The notes below the pieces were generated by a model, which was not told the origin of the DNA, searched no databases, and saw only the letters and a list, made by a program, of their open reading frames with translations. Positions 47,066 to 57,261 of a DNA stretch of 64,000 nucleotides are shown piece by piece. The position numbers and the translations under genes are program-made. Every line of letters begins with the position of its first letter. Position 1 is the first letter of the stretch. Source of the DNA: Ceratothoa steindachneri (lineage: Eukaryota; Arthropoda; Malacostraca; Isopoda; Cymothoidae); the NCBI GenBank assembly GCA_963969495.1, contig OZ018327.1, forward strand, positions 32,749,175-32,813,174, read 5' to 3'.

Positions 47066-49219
47066 TCTACAACGCCTGAGGGAGAGGAGGAGATAGCGGG
47101 TATTATGAATGATACTCCTGAAATCAGCACAGGACAGTTGGCAAGGCAAGTGGCTCTTTCTCATTCGAGTGTCTGGAGAGTGTTACGAGAACAACAGTTG
47201 TACTCATATTGTAGTAGAATGCCACTTTTTGATCACCCCACACTGGTCACCACTTTTGTCGTGGTATACCTTGTGGAACGTGAAATACTTCTTTGATGAA
47301 GTAGGCTTTGTTCTAAGAGTGCTAATTTTTGTTGTTTTTAAAGAAGAGCCGTTTCAAACACGTAAGGATATAGAGAAACGCACAAGAATTCCCCAAATAT
47401 ACTTATATTTTAAATTTAACAAGTTATTACACAAAAACAAAACATGAACCACTGAGATATTACGAATATTAAAATACACAATAATTACTTCAATTAGCTT
47501 GACCCTCTAAAATTTGCTAAATTCGATACGCACTTCAATATACATGAAATAGGCTAATTGTCCCTACTGGAGTTTAAATACCTCAGGAAGTTATTGCCTC
47601 CAAGACGCGTGCCGACCGGCCAGATGGAGGTGGTCGAGATCACGATGTATTTGGGCGAGTGTAGCACATGGGGGTCCACACGGTATTCAATGGGGGGGGA
47701 GGTCTTCAAGGACGAGAACAATCACGGTGCTTTAGGCGAGAGTAAGTCGAACTTGGTACTTAGAACAAGTTAACTTAGGGTTCGGTGTGACCACCGGGTA
47801 ACGAGCTTGAGGGGGAGCTTTTCTCCTTCGTTACTTAATTCCTCATGGGTGAGGGCTGTACTCGGAGGAAGGGGGAAGTAGGTCTTCTTCAAAGGCGAGG
47901 ATCGAGGAGGGGGGTTTCTCTGACGAGAATAAGTTGAACTTGAATAAGTTAACTTAAAGGTCGGTTTGGTACCCAGGAAAAAGCTCGAGGATGAGCTTCT
48001 TCTTAGTTCCAGTCTTCCTCAAGGGCGAAGATAACGGAGGGGGGTTTCTCTGACGAGAATAAGTTGAACTTGGTTCCTCAACCAAGTTAACTAATGAGTT
48101 TGGTGTGGCCCCTGGGTAACGGGCTCGAGGGAGATCCTTTTCCCTCGTCTTTTCCTTATTCCTCAAGGACGAGGAATTTTCCTGGCTTTTACGATGCACC
48201 AGGATAGGAGGAGTCTCTCTGACGAGAGTAAGTTGAACTTGAACAAGTTAACTTAACGTTTGGTTTGATAACTAGGGATTAGCTCGAGGATGAGCTGCTT
48301 CTTAGCCTCTTAGATAGCCCTGCCTCTCTTGCAGGGGACTTCGTAGTCTGGCGACCCAAGTATTCTACCTGTCCAGTCTCGGTAGCCCGGCCTTAATCCG
48401 GGGACTTCGTAGCCTGGAGACTGACGTATTCTACCTCGATTTTCCTAAGTGTTTCTTATTTATACCTCGTCACCCGACTGGGGGAGGCGTAGGAGGAGGG
48501 GAGCTTGTGGACGGGCCCAGGAGGGTTCTTATTCCAACGGTTTTTGTCACCAAGTCTTACATCGGCTCCCGTTAGCCTTCGAGCTTGAGAGAAACGTGTC
48601 TCCAATTTCTTATTTGAAGTGAAATTCAATATACCCTCGTAAGGAAGATCTTGCAGTTTACAACATTTAGGCTTTTCATAGCGACGAGTGGCGAGGCTGT
48701 GCGGTTACGAGTTTGACCCCACGGTGCCGGGGCCGGATGTTTTTGCGGTAACCGCCTCGTGTTTCCACTGAGAGAGAACGGGCGGGTGAAGATCCCCTTA
48801 CACATATCATCTGCAACGTGTACAGGCGTTGTCGCCCTGCAAGAGTTACGTTCTGTCAGTTGTTCTTGAAGCAATGCGCTAGAAATCCAAACTTTTCCAG
48901 CTTCGTTTTCTTCACTGATGGAGCACAGTTCACACGAGGTGGAATAGTCAACTTCCACAATCAGCATTGCATCATCACGTCACTAACAACGGTTCTCACT
49001 CAGCATCTGGGCCAGTGTTGTTGGTATTTGTTATTTGAGAACCATGTACTTCCGAACAGGCCCACGAGTGAGACATACGAACGCTTTCTGGAAGACAAAA
49101 GGCCTCATTTCTTGGACGACGTTCCACTTATCATTCGTCGTCAAAGGCATTTCATGCACAAAGTTCGTAACTCTAACTACTTGGTCACTTTTAACGAACC
49201 CCTACCTAAAGGTTATTGA
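47066..49219 (+). pseudogene. Tc1/mariner-superfamily DDE transposase, split by an insertion
   Basis: The N-terminal helix-turn-helix is at 47105-47209 (PEISTGQLARQVALSHSSVW, then RVLREQQLYSY). The remainder is at 48808-49219 (HLQRVQALSP, frameshift, RVTFCQLFLKQCARNPNFSS, FVFFTDGAQFTRGGIVNFHN, HVLPNRPTSETYERFLEDK and HFLDDVPLIIRRQRHFMH). The gap is exactly the 1,593-bp element at 47210-48802. Leaving it out, together with one CATAT, joins LYSY to HLQRVQ in frame. The expected FTDEAQF is FTDGAQF, so a catalytic acidic neighbour is changed, and the GAPAH block after FMH is lost. Confidence 0.85.
47210..48802. mobile_element. LTR-like element without ORF, copy 1
   Basis: 1,593 bp, starting TGTAGTAGAATGC and ending CCCCTTACA, flanked by CATAT (47205-47209 and 48803-48807). 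TG...CA ends with a 5-bp target duplication are typical of LTR retroelement integration. It interrupts a transposase frame, giving independent proof of the boundaries. It contains no protein gene. The middle (about 47580-48300) consists of diverged tandem units with GACGAGAGTAAGTTGAACTT and GTTAACTTA blocks and a hairpin AACTTGGTT-N4-AACCAAGTT at 48067-48088. A GC-richer end segment (about 48670-48802) is shared with copy 2. A solo LTR or a non-autonomous LTR-type element fits best. Confidence 0.82.
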
Positions 49220-51723
49220 TACACGCAGGCCCATTTATTTAAAGGGTAGTGGGGATGGCTCCTGCCGTCTTGGTTAGCCTTTAAGATTTTCACTCTTCCA
49301 TTTCTTACTCTTTATTCGCTTCTTCCTTTATCTACCTGTTCATACACTCCAAGTGCTCGTTATGAACTCAATTTTTCTTATGGTCTTATTTTATCACTGT
49401 GTGAATGTACCATGAATTGCGAAACCACCTCCCTTTCTTTTGGTAGGAAATAAGATGCCAACAAGAACTTACCAGTCCAAGTTTATACTTTATGGCAATT
49501 GTCGTCGAGGGATGGTTTTTTAAAGCCATCCAAAACGACCGACTCTCAATATGCCATATTTGGCAAATTTTGCCATTTCCTGAAAAAGATTATAAAAGCA
49601 TAATCCAATTTTCCTAAATCCAAAATGAGATTGTCCAAATATCATTTTTGCCAAAACTTGTGTGAAAGAATGGAATAAACTGTTCCCACCATCTGGTAAC
49701 CTTGCCATCAACCGTGCCGCCACCCTTCATCAGTAGTCGGATGCCCCGAAGCAGACCAGAAGACAAGATGACGTTTCTGGGCTCGCGTCCTTTCCGCCCA
49801 TTGCCATTTCCTGCCAGACATAATGAAAGATGGAGAGTTCTGCCACGCATATAAATCTATTTCCATAAACAGAATTACACCCATCACACAAGTTGACTCT
49901 TATAACCTGCCTCTCTTTAAAAGGCAGGTCTGCCATCACCTGACGAGACCAATCCATTAACACTGTTTTCCTATCTTTTCTTCTTCTATTTTTGTTTTGT
50001 TTTCGTTTTATCAGAGTCTGAGCTTGAATTGGCTAACTCTTCTTCATCCTACTCTCCCCAATACTGCCCCCCCCCAAAAAAAACTAACCCCGTTCTCTAT
50101 TACCCCCTCCCCCCCCAAGGTCTTTAACAGAGTTTGGCACTAGTATGAATCACTCGATTAGAGCTGACATATGGCACTTATCAGAAGGGACTATTTTTAA
50201 AAGATGTGGGAGATTAGATAAGGGACCCTTACACCTTGGGGCAACACACCACCCCCGAGTATTTGGAGAACGCAGCCTCTTGGGTCAAAACACTTGTTCG
50301 GGGAGTAGTCAGAAGAAGCATTAATATTTAGAAGGCCTGGCATCCGGCATTATCTCACGTACATAAAGATACACGCACACGCCACGACGTACAGTCTACA
50401 AACAATTACAAAAGCAATAAACAGGATATTCTTTATCATTTTTATCACTTGATAAATAGAATGCCATTTCATCGAAAGCATTAGTCTCTCTTCAGCAGTA
50501 CGAGACAAAACTTCGGAGCCGACCCACTCCCGTAAAGGTAATATCACCCATGGGTAGATAGATCATAAAGGATCAGAAGTAATTAAAGAAAGAACAAAGC
50601 TCAGATAGAGGCGAGGGACAAAACCGAGCCTTAAGTTAAGCGATGCAAATATTATAATACGGAATTGTATAAAATGTTTTCACTTATAAATAACATTTAT
50701 TCAAGAAGAACAAACATAATATCCGGTGGTAGAAATTTCATATAACGTTAAATAAATAAATAAAAAGTGTCCGTAGTCATAGAGAGCGCATAGCCTATGC
50801 AAGGCCCTAGTCATGGAGACCACATAGCCTAAGCATAGCGTTATATAAATAAAAATATCCCTCCGTAGTCATGGAGACCATATAGCCTACGTATAGCGGT
50901 AAATAAATCAACCAAATTTCAATATCCATAGGTAACCAGATAATTCTCATAACCTAAGAGCTCACAATGAACTCATTAAACGTCAGATTCAAACAACGGG
51001 TTACCAATGTCAGCCCCCACCCCCGCCCCCCGAAACGGGACTCTCCGCTAACTAAAAACCTCTTCGACTCAACTCGTACTAACGGTCTTTTAAAGGTTCG
51101 ATTAGTAGTTTTATATGGCCACATCAAAGCATAGACAAAGTGTAATATAAATTTTAAGTGCAAAATAAATATAGAAAAGAGGTCATGTTCGAGAATATAA
51201 TTTCTCTATAGCATCTTCGAATGTTTTAACGTAAATAAAAATTGTGGCTAAAAAACTTTAATCGTCTATTACAGAGTCAACCTTTCTCCCATCATTTAAA
51301 ATTGCTCTTTCAAATTGGCCTTTTGACTTGGCTGAGCAGATTCTTGGACGAATAGAAACATGGCTTAAGATTTTAGCGAAATTACGCTCCATCGAGTGTG
51401 GTTTAGTCGTCGGATCGCGTTCCAATTAGAGTCGCCTTCCCATGACTGCCATACGCTGTAGACACTCGCGGTTACAGCAATTGTTGCGCAAAGCGAAGTT
51501 CGGAAAGGGTTCAATTCAATGAATAAGGAATCTTCAGGGAAGAACTCGTATCCCATACACACAATCGAGATGGAAGATAGGTAGAAAATATTAATTTGAG
51601 TTGTTTCTAATTTTCAATAACGTTTTCATTTTTTTTTATGACGCTAGCGGGGGCTGTAGGGAAGGAGTAGGCCCCATCTGAGTGCTTTCTAGTTTAAAAG
51701 GTGTTCCTCTTCTCGGTTCACAG
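49220..51723. other. Intergenic; upstream of the cystatin gene
   Basis: No gene recognised in 49220-50740. 50745-50910 holds three tandem copies of a ~60-bp unit. Before the cystatin ATG the text ends TTCTCGGTTCACAG, which could be a splice acceptor after a non-coding first exon; a TTTAAAAGG lies at about 51693. Confidence 0.4.
50745..50910. repeat. Tandem repeat, three units
   Basis: Three copies of a ~60-bp unit containing TAGTCATGGAGACCACATAG and CCTAAGCATAGCG followed by TTAAATAAATAAA. Confidence 0.85.
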
Positions 51724-52038
51724 ATGATTCACCAGGTGTTGCTTACATTGGTCGTGGTGACGTCACTCGCTCAGCAAGGAGACGCGGTAAGGATAGGGCA
51801 TTTAATTTACTTGATTTTTTTTTTTATTTAAAGCCAAAACCAAAGAGGGCATTTTATGTACTAAAAACAAGTTTATTAGAGATTTGTACAGAAAGTGGTG
51901 AAATTAAATGGAGTGAAATTGTGTGGAACATAAACAGCTGCAGAGCCTATTACGAGCATTAGGGTAGGAAAGGCAAGCAGAGAGAGCATCCTGCAACATG
52001 GTTTTCCAGGCTGCACCTGGTGCAACCCTAATTCCTGG

Positions 52039-52119
<81 letters not shown>

Positions 52120-53903
52120 TTCTTCAATTTATTTATCGCTTGAAAAATAAGTGTTTTTTGAGAGAGAGCCTATTTTTTGCAACTCTTTTTCGCCGTCTGT
52201 TGTTTTTACAAGGTGTCTGGGTTTCTTGATCTCTACAACGTCCAAGCTTCTTTGCTAATTACACTTTATTGGCAGCCGAATGTAATCTTATAGGCCATCA
52301 TGTCTTCCCCCCAAGCCTATTATTGTACCACCATTCTTGCAGTATGGCAGAGCTGGCGGATTATCTCAAATCAAAGAGGCAAATGACGGCGTCCAAAATT
52401 TGGTTTCGGAGCTACAGGGCGAGGTGAGGCTATTTGCTATTTTCCTCTATTAATTCGTTTGCAAGTAAGAGATAGGATAAATAGCGCTTCTTTCTGTTCG
52501 GGGCAGAAACGAGGGCCTACTCAATACAAATTATGGTAGGCCTTACGTATTTAGCGACTTAAATAAAAGTGAATGTTATGTCTTTCGAAATAAACCGACC
52601 TATAGAGTTAACACTTTCTGAAATATATTCTCTGAGATCGATGCTATTATATATTTTTTAACTTGTTCAAGCCTACATCCAACCAAAACACTCCAACTTA
52701 TATTCCTTGATCTCTTATAGCTCACGGTAAGCCTACAGTTAGGTAATTAAGCCGACCATCAACTAGCCGGTTGATAAAATTTGCATAAAAATCAGAATGA
52801 CAATCGTTCGCAAGCCTAAGGGCACCAGGAAGGGGGGGGGCGTCTTAGGGAGATGGTAAAAAATAGCTATAGCATTCGTTTGACACTCAATGAGCATCAG
52901 AGGAGTGTGTTTATATAACCCTCGGGCAGCTTGCATAAAATTAAGAGTGATGGGTTGTGCGTGTGAACGGAGGAGGAATGAAAAAAGTGCTGTGACAGAC
53001 TGTAAGTGTGATAGTGTATGTAACCATTTGGCAGCATGCCTTTGACTAACCCCGGAAATCAACCTAATGGACACTTTGACTTGAAATTCAACGTCTTATC
53101 CATTGATATAGAGTATAAATCTTTCTCTTCCATAATATACCAAATACAAATCTTCTTCATATCTATCTACATCTACTACACATTTTCACTACTTATTACA
53201 TCAATCAATTACCAATCATTTTGATAATTAACAATACCTCCCCCTCTGTTCAGGTTGAAAAGGCCCTTGAAACTGCGTTCAAAACCTTTGAAGCAATTTC
53301 CTACAAAACCCAAGTCGTAGCCGGCACAAACTACTTTGTGAAGGTAACTAATTTCTAGTCTTTTTTTCCCATTGATAATCCTCACTCACTTTCTCAGCAT
53401 TAAGGTAATCAGCAACTAAGCCATCTGCATTCTGCAAAAAGGTGATCGACGGGCATCAACAGCATTTTTTTATATAAAATAAAGGAAACTGTGATTCTGA
53501 GTACATTTTTTATTTAACGGAGGATAAAAACGAATATAGGAATGAGAACATAAAAAAAGAAAGGTTTTGCAAAGGATAAACAATAGCCTATACGAGGCAG
53601 CTACTGTAAATGTGTGTTCGTACAAAGACCATATTTACGCAAAGTTGGCAACAATCACGCAATTTCGCCATACTAACAATAGCATAATATGCACTAAATA
53701 TCGAATAATAACCAGTTTCACTTTACTACAAAACATCCTCTGCCAGCTATTATTTTTGACAATAGTAATAATAATAATTTCAGGTCAGAGTTGACGATGG
53801 TAAATACATTCACCTCCGAATTTACGGACGCTTTGACGGGACTAATTCTCTGCACGGAGTTAGAACAGATATGGCAGCAGAGGACGAAATTGAATATTTC
53901 TAA
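51724..53903 (+). CDS. Secreted stefin-type cystatin (cysteine protease inhibitor)
   Basis: Exons 51724-51786, 52343-52423, 53254-53343 and 53784-53903; all introns phase 0 with GT..AG ends; 117 residues. Residues 1 to about 20 form a signal peptide (MIHQVLLTLVVVTSLAQ). Mature features: N-terminal trunk glycines G26-G27, the central QVVAG loop at 68-72 followed by TNYFVKV, the strand YIHLRIY, and the C-terminus ending EIEYF. There are no cysteines, so no type-2 disulfides. Cystatins block papain-like proteases by inserting the glycine trunk and the QVVAG loop into the active-site cleft. Stefins are normally cytosolic; here secretion or lysosomal/digestive targeting is inferred. The second hairpin lacks the usual LP motif and reads RFDGTNSLHG. 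All other hallmarks are intact, so the gene looks functional. Confidence 0.93.
51864..51990 (+). repeat. Interspersed repeat fragment in cystatin intron 1
   Basis: Contains GAGATTTGTACAGAAAGTGG followed by TGAAATTAAATGGAGTGA. A diverged copy in the same orientation lies at 54070-54130, just after the cystatin gene. Family unknown. Confidence 0.5.
52044..52116. repeat. (TA)n microsatellite in cystatin intron 1
   Basis: Uninterrupted TA repeat within the first intron. Confidence 0.97.
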
Positions 53904-53952
53904 GGGGAAAATAGGCCTTATCTTACATCTTGATAGAATATTTTAAAAGTGA

Positions 53953-53958
53953 AATAAA
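53953..53958 (+). terminator. Polyadenylation signal AATAAA of the cystatin gene
   Basis: AATAAA lies 50 bp downstream of the stop codon on the coding strand, giving a short 3' untranslated region. Confidence 0.75.
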
Positions 53959-53979
53959 ATTGGATGTGAAGATGCTTGG

Positions 53980-56204
53980 TAGTTATTTTTACCCTCTTTA
54001 TCAGGTTGTTATCACTCCCCTTCCATTTTTGAAGCGCACTAACAACGAGGCCGTGTCATTCAGAAACTTTGAGAGAGATTTGTAAAAAAATGGTGAAGTT
54101 AAAGGAAGTGAGGATGTGTGTAAGATATATAGCCACATATTTACCTGCTGGTTTGGGGATTAAATGGCGGGTATTGGGGCCTGTAGGGCGCACAAACCTC
54201 AGGTTGTCACCTAACATCCCCTTGCGGGTGCGTAAAAGGGACAGGAAGATGGGATGGGTTAACCAGTCCCCACCCACTCCCCTCCCCTCCCAGGAGTGAA
54301 TGGACGAAGGCTGGTTGGCAACTAGCCTGAGATATTAGCCATAGGCCAAGAAAATAGGTTTGTAAGGAAAATTGCCAAAAAGCTAAAATAGAAATATCTA
54401 GAACTAATAAAACCCTAGTAGTATCAATCTAGTTGAATGGGACCAATTAGACGTGTCGCTACTCCAGGCACCAGTCTACAATCTCTTCCCCTTTCAGATT
54501 CGTTATAAATGAAAGGAGTAAGAAATTAACAATAATAAATATTCTTGTTTATTTTATTATTGGAAATCAAGACTAACAAAGTAGGCCTACATAAAGCCTA
54601 CTTTTTTATTTTGGTCCTGTCGTGGGAAAAAAAGTAGACCCACTCGAAATCAGCACGGTACCTGTATTTGGAAAAGGTAGGCCCACTCAATCCAGCACTG
54701 TAGGCTTGCTTGATGCGAACATAGTAAGCATGCTTTTAGCCAACAAAGTAGGCTTATCCGAGACTAAGAAAGTAGATATACCGGAGCCCAACGAATAGGC
54801 CTCAAGTAACAGAGTAATCCTCATCGAAACCCTATCAGTAGGCCTATTTATGCCCCACTAAATATTAACAAACCTTTTGCTTCGCTGGCAATCATCAAAG
54901 AGTGAAAATATTATAATTTGACCATTTGTCAATCTCTTTTAAATCGGGTTCGAAGCCAACAAGACAATCTCGTATTTCTAGCAGCGTGGGGACATCATCT
55001 CAAATAATTGTGCCCCATCAGGAAACGATGTCAAGTGGTTCGTTTGGTATCCTAAAATTCATTGTTATAGGAAGCGAATTTACCTTGCACCATCACTACC
55101 TGATTCGAAAGAGTGGTAATTGGCCTTCATTTTCACATAGATTAATCGCCATAATTCCCCATTGTAACAACTCTCGCTGGTTCAAAGGCGTTCTTAGATG
55201 CGATTAAGCTAGGCAGGGTGTGGTTATTCGAAGGATGGAGGCCTAATTCGTGTTGACCCCTAGTTACCAGCTGTGGTTGTTAAGACCTGTGGTTGTAATC
55301 ACACGTTCAATTGGTGTTCACTCCCACCCGTCATTGAACAATGTTAATATAGCACACACTGACTGCCTCGATCATGCCTGCGCGACGCTTGGCCTATTTG
55401 GATCCAGTCACTCGCTCGGTGATGGGGTTGCTATAGCGATGGTTCAACACTTTCTAACTGGATCGGTCATGCCTATCTGACACTCCTCTTTTAATCCTTG
55501 TATCCAATAGACCAATATAACAGCCTTAAAAGGAAGTCACATTGGCTATTTTAATCTTTCGCCGGCCATAGTACAAGGTATTTCTCACCTACAGTTCGGG
55601 CCACGGCATATGATGTCCTTTCCACAGCGCTTAGTATTATTCCAGCTCGGGTAGATGATTTTTTTATTTAAGGGGGCATTTTGGCGAGTGCTAGCAAGGA
55701 AGGGCATAGCTCGGGTAGGTGAATTTCCCTACCATTTTGGTAGATTATGGTTGCCACAGAGGTTCACTTCGTTCTTGAGTGGAATCACCACTTTCTACAT
55801 GAAAAAGGTTAAGTTACATTAGCTTTGATTAGTGACCATTGCGGCGACTGATCTATATGGGTAAAAGGTATGCAAATTTGGATGAATAAAACAAATAGGC
55901 AATTTACTAGAAAAGAATGAAATCATCCAAAATAATCGGAAGGCCTTGATTTGTTGTAGAGAGAACCGGCATTGTTTCCATAACAACTAAATTCAGTTCA
56001 TTCTCGTGTGGGTGACATGATTAAGAAGTCTGTCACGCCTCTGCCCGAGGAGACCAGATCGTAAAGTTCCGACACCAAAAGATGGTCTTTGAATTAAAGA
56101 AGCAATGCAGAAAATGTCCAGCGCCCCAAAAGTGGAGTCCATAAAACAGGCTGATTTAAGGCGGGTAAAGAGGGCCTCAAATAGGAAAGACTGAGCCAAT
56201 GCCC
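53980..56204. other. Intergenic, no gene recognised
   Basis: Holds the second copy of the intron-1 repeat (54070-54130) and a stretch with recurring AAGTAGGC/GCCTACTT words (54580-54860). ORFs at 54926-55207 and 55250-55480 have no motif that I recognise. Confidence 0.4.
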
Positions 56205-56700
56205 AAATTGTGAATAAGGGCCATTTCAAGACGGCTGCAGCAATTTCTTGGGAGATTAGAGATATTATGGCAATCAATGTCTCCAAGCAGACTGTATCGC
56301 CTCGGCTAGAGGAATACAATCTTCACACTCTTGCTGGCACACGTGGTCAAGCCATTGATTGATCAGTCCAAAGAAGAAGTAGGCTCAGCTTGCAATCGTC
56401 ACTGAGGACGTCACGTGGACGAATAAGCAATGGAGCCAAGCCCACTTCAGTGACTAATCTAAGTTAAATTTGGTCGGTTACAATGGCAGGAGTTCGTTCG
56501 TCGCAGAGCAGGCGAAGGATTGTCTATCAATTGTACCAAAAAGAGTGTGAAGTTTGGCGGAGGAGGTATCATGGTTTGTGCGTGGTTTCGACAGAATTCT
56601 ATAGGCCACTTGTGCGTTTGCGGAGCACAGTAAATGTACAAGTGCCCCACGAATTGCTGCCACAGCATACTTTGCCCCATCTGCGAGCCTTCAAAGCTCA
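56205..56700 (+). pseudogene. Tc1-like transposase, third copy
   Basis: Helix-turn-helix at 56212-56320 (KGHFKTAAAISWEIRDIMAI, NVSKQTVSPRLEEYNLH). Then WTNKQWSQAHFSD at about 56411-56455, the block with the first catalytic Asp. Then VKFGGG and NVQVPHELLPQHTLPHL, in shifting frames. The C-terminal half is missing. It is a different Tc1 lineage from the two copies in the inverted duplication. Confidence 0.75.
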
Positions 56701-57064
56701 ACCTGCAATTTTCAACATCGATTTTCGAGGCAAAGGTTATGAAATATGTGTTAGAAATATCGGTTTCTGATATTTTTGGACGGTGCTGTAGTAGCGACAT
56801 ACGGTTGGAATTTCAGGTTAATCATTAAGTTGTAACAAAGATAAGCATTAAACCAGTGTTTCCCAACCTTTTTAGACTAGCGAGCCATTTGGACACAAAC
56901 CGTTTTGTCATCGCCCCACCTGTCAATTTAAATTTCTAATACTATATTAAATTATCTTTCATCGTAAGATAACATTAGGTATTAGTGCAAAAATATTTTA
57001 AATTTAGTTTGTATTCCTATTACAAAGAGTAATGATGAGAATACTAAAAGAAACATTTGATAGC

Positions 57065-57261
57065 TTACCTCAAAATGTTTTCAATGGGATGGTTGAATTG
57101 GCGCTTACTGGCGAAGGTTCTGATGGTAGGTTCCATAGTGCTTAGAAGTAATCTCAGATCTCCTAGTTTTGCAATTTTCAGGCGCTTTCTTGATTTAGTA
57201 AGAATCTTAGAAACTGCACTAAAACCACGTTCAGACATAGAGGAAGTTAGAAAAGCAATGG
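57065..57261 (-). pseudogene. hAT transposase C-terminus (after the insertion)
   Basis: Reads IAFLTSSMSERGFSAVSKIL, then TKSRKRLKIAKLGDLRLLLS. This is the C-terminal dimerisation region of SCAN/BED-type hAT transposases ('ERGFSAV...L..S.NRL'). It joins to the segment ending at 58915 when the 57262-58909 insertion and one AATGG are left out, give or take one base. Confidence 0.82.

Noticed and set aside
54945..54960. tRNA gene suggested by GGTTCGAAGCC
   Set aside because: The B-box match is good, but there is no A box, acceptor stem or cloverleaf in the 80 bp upstream.
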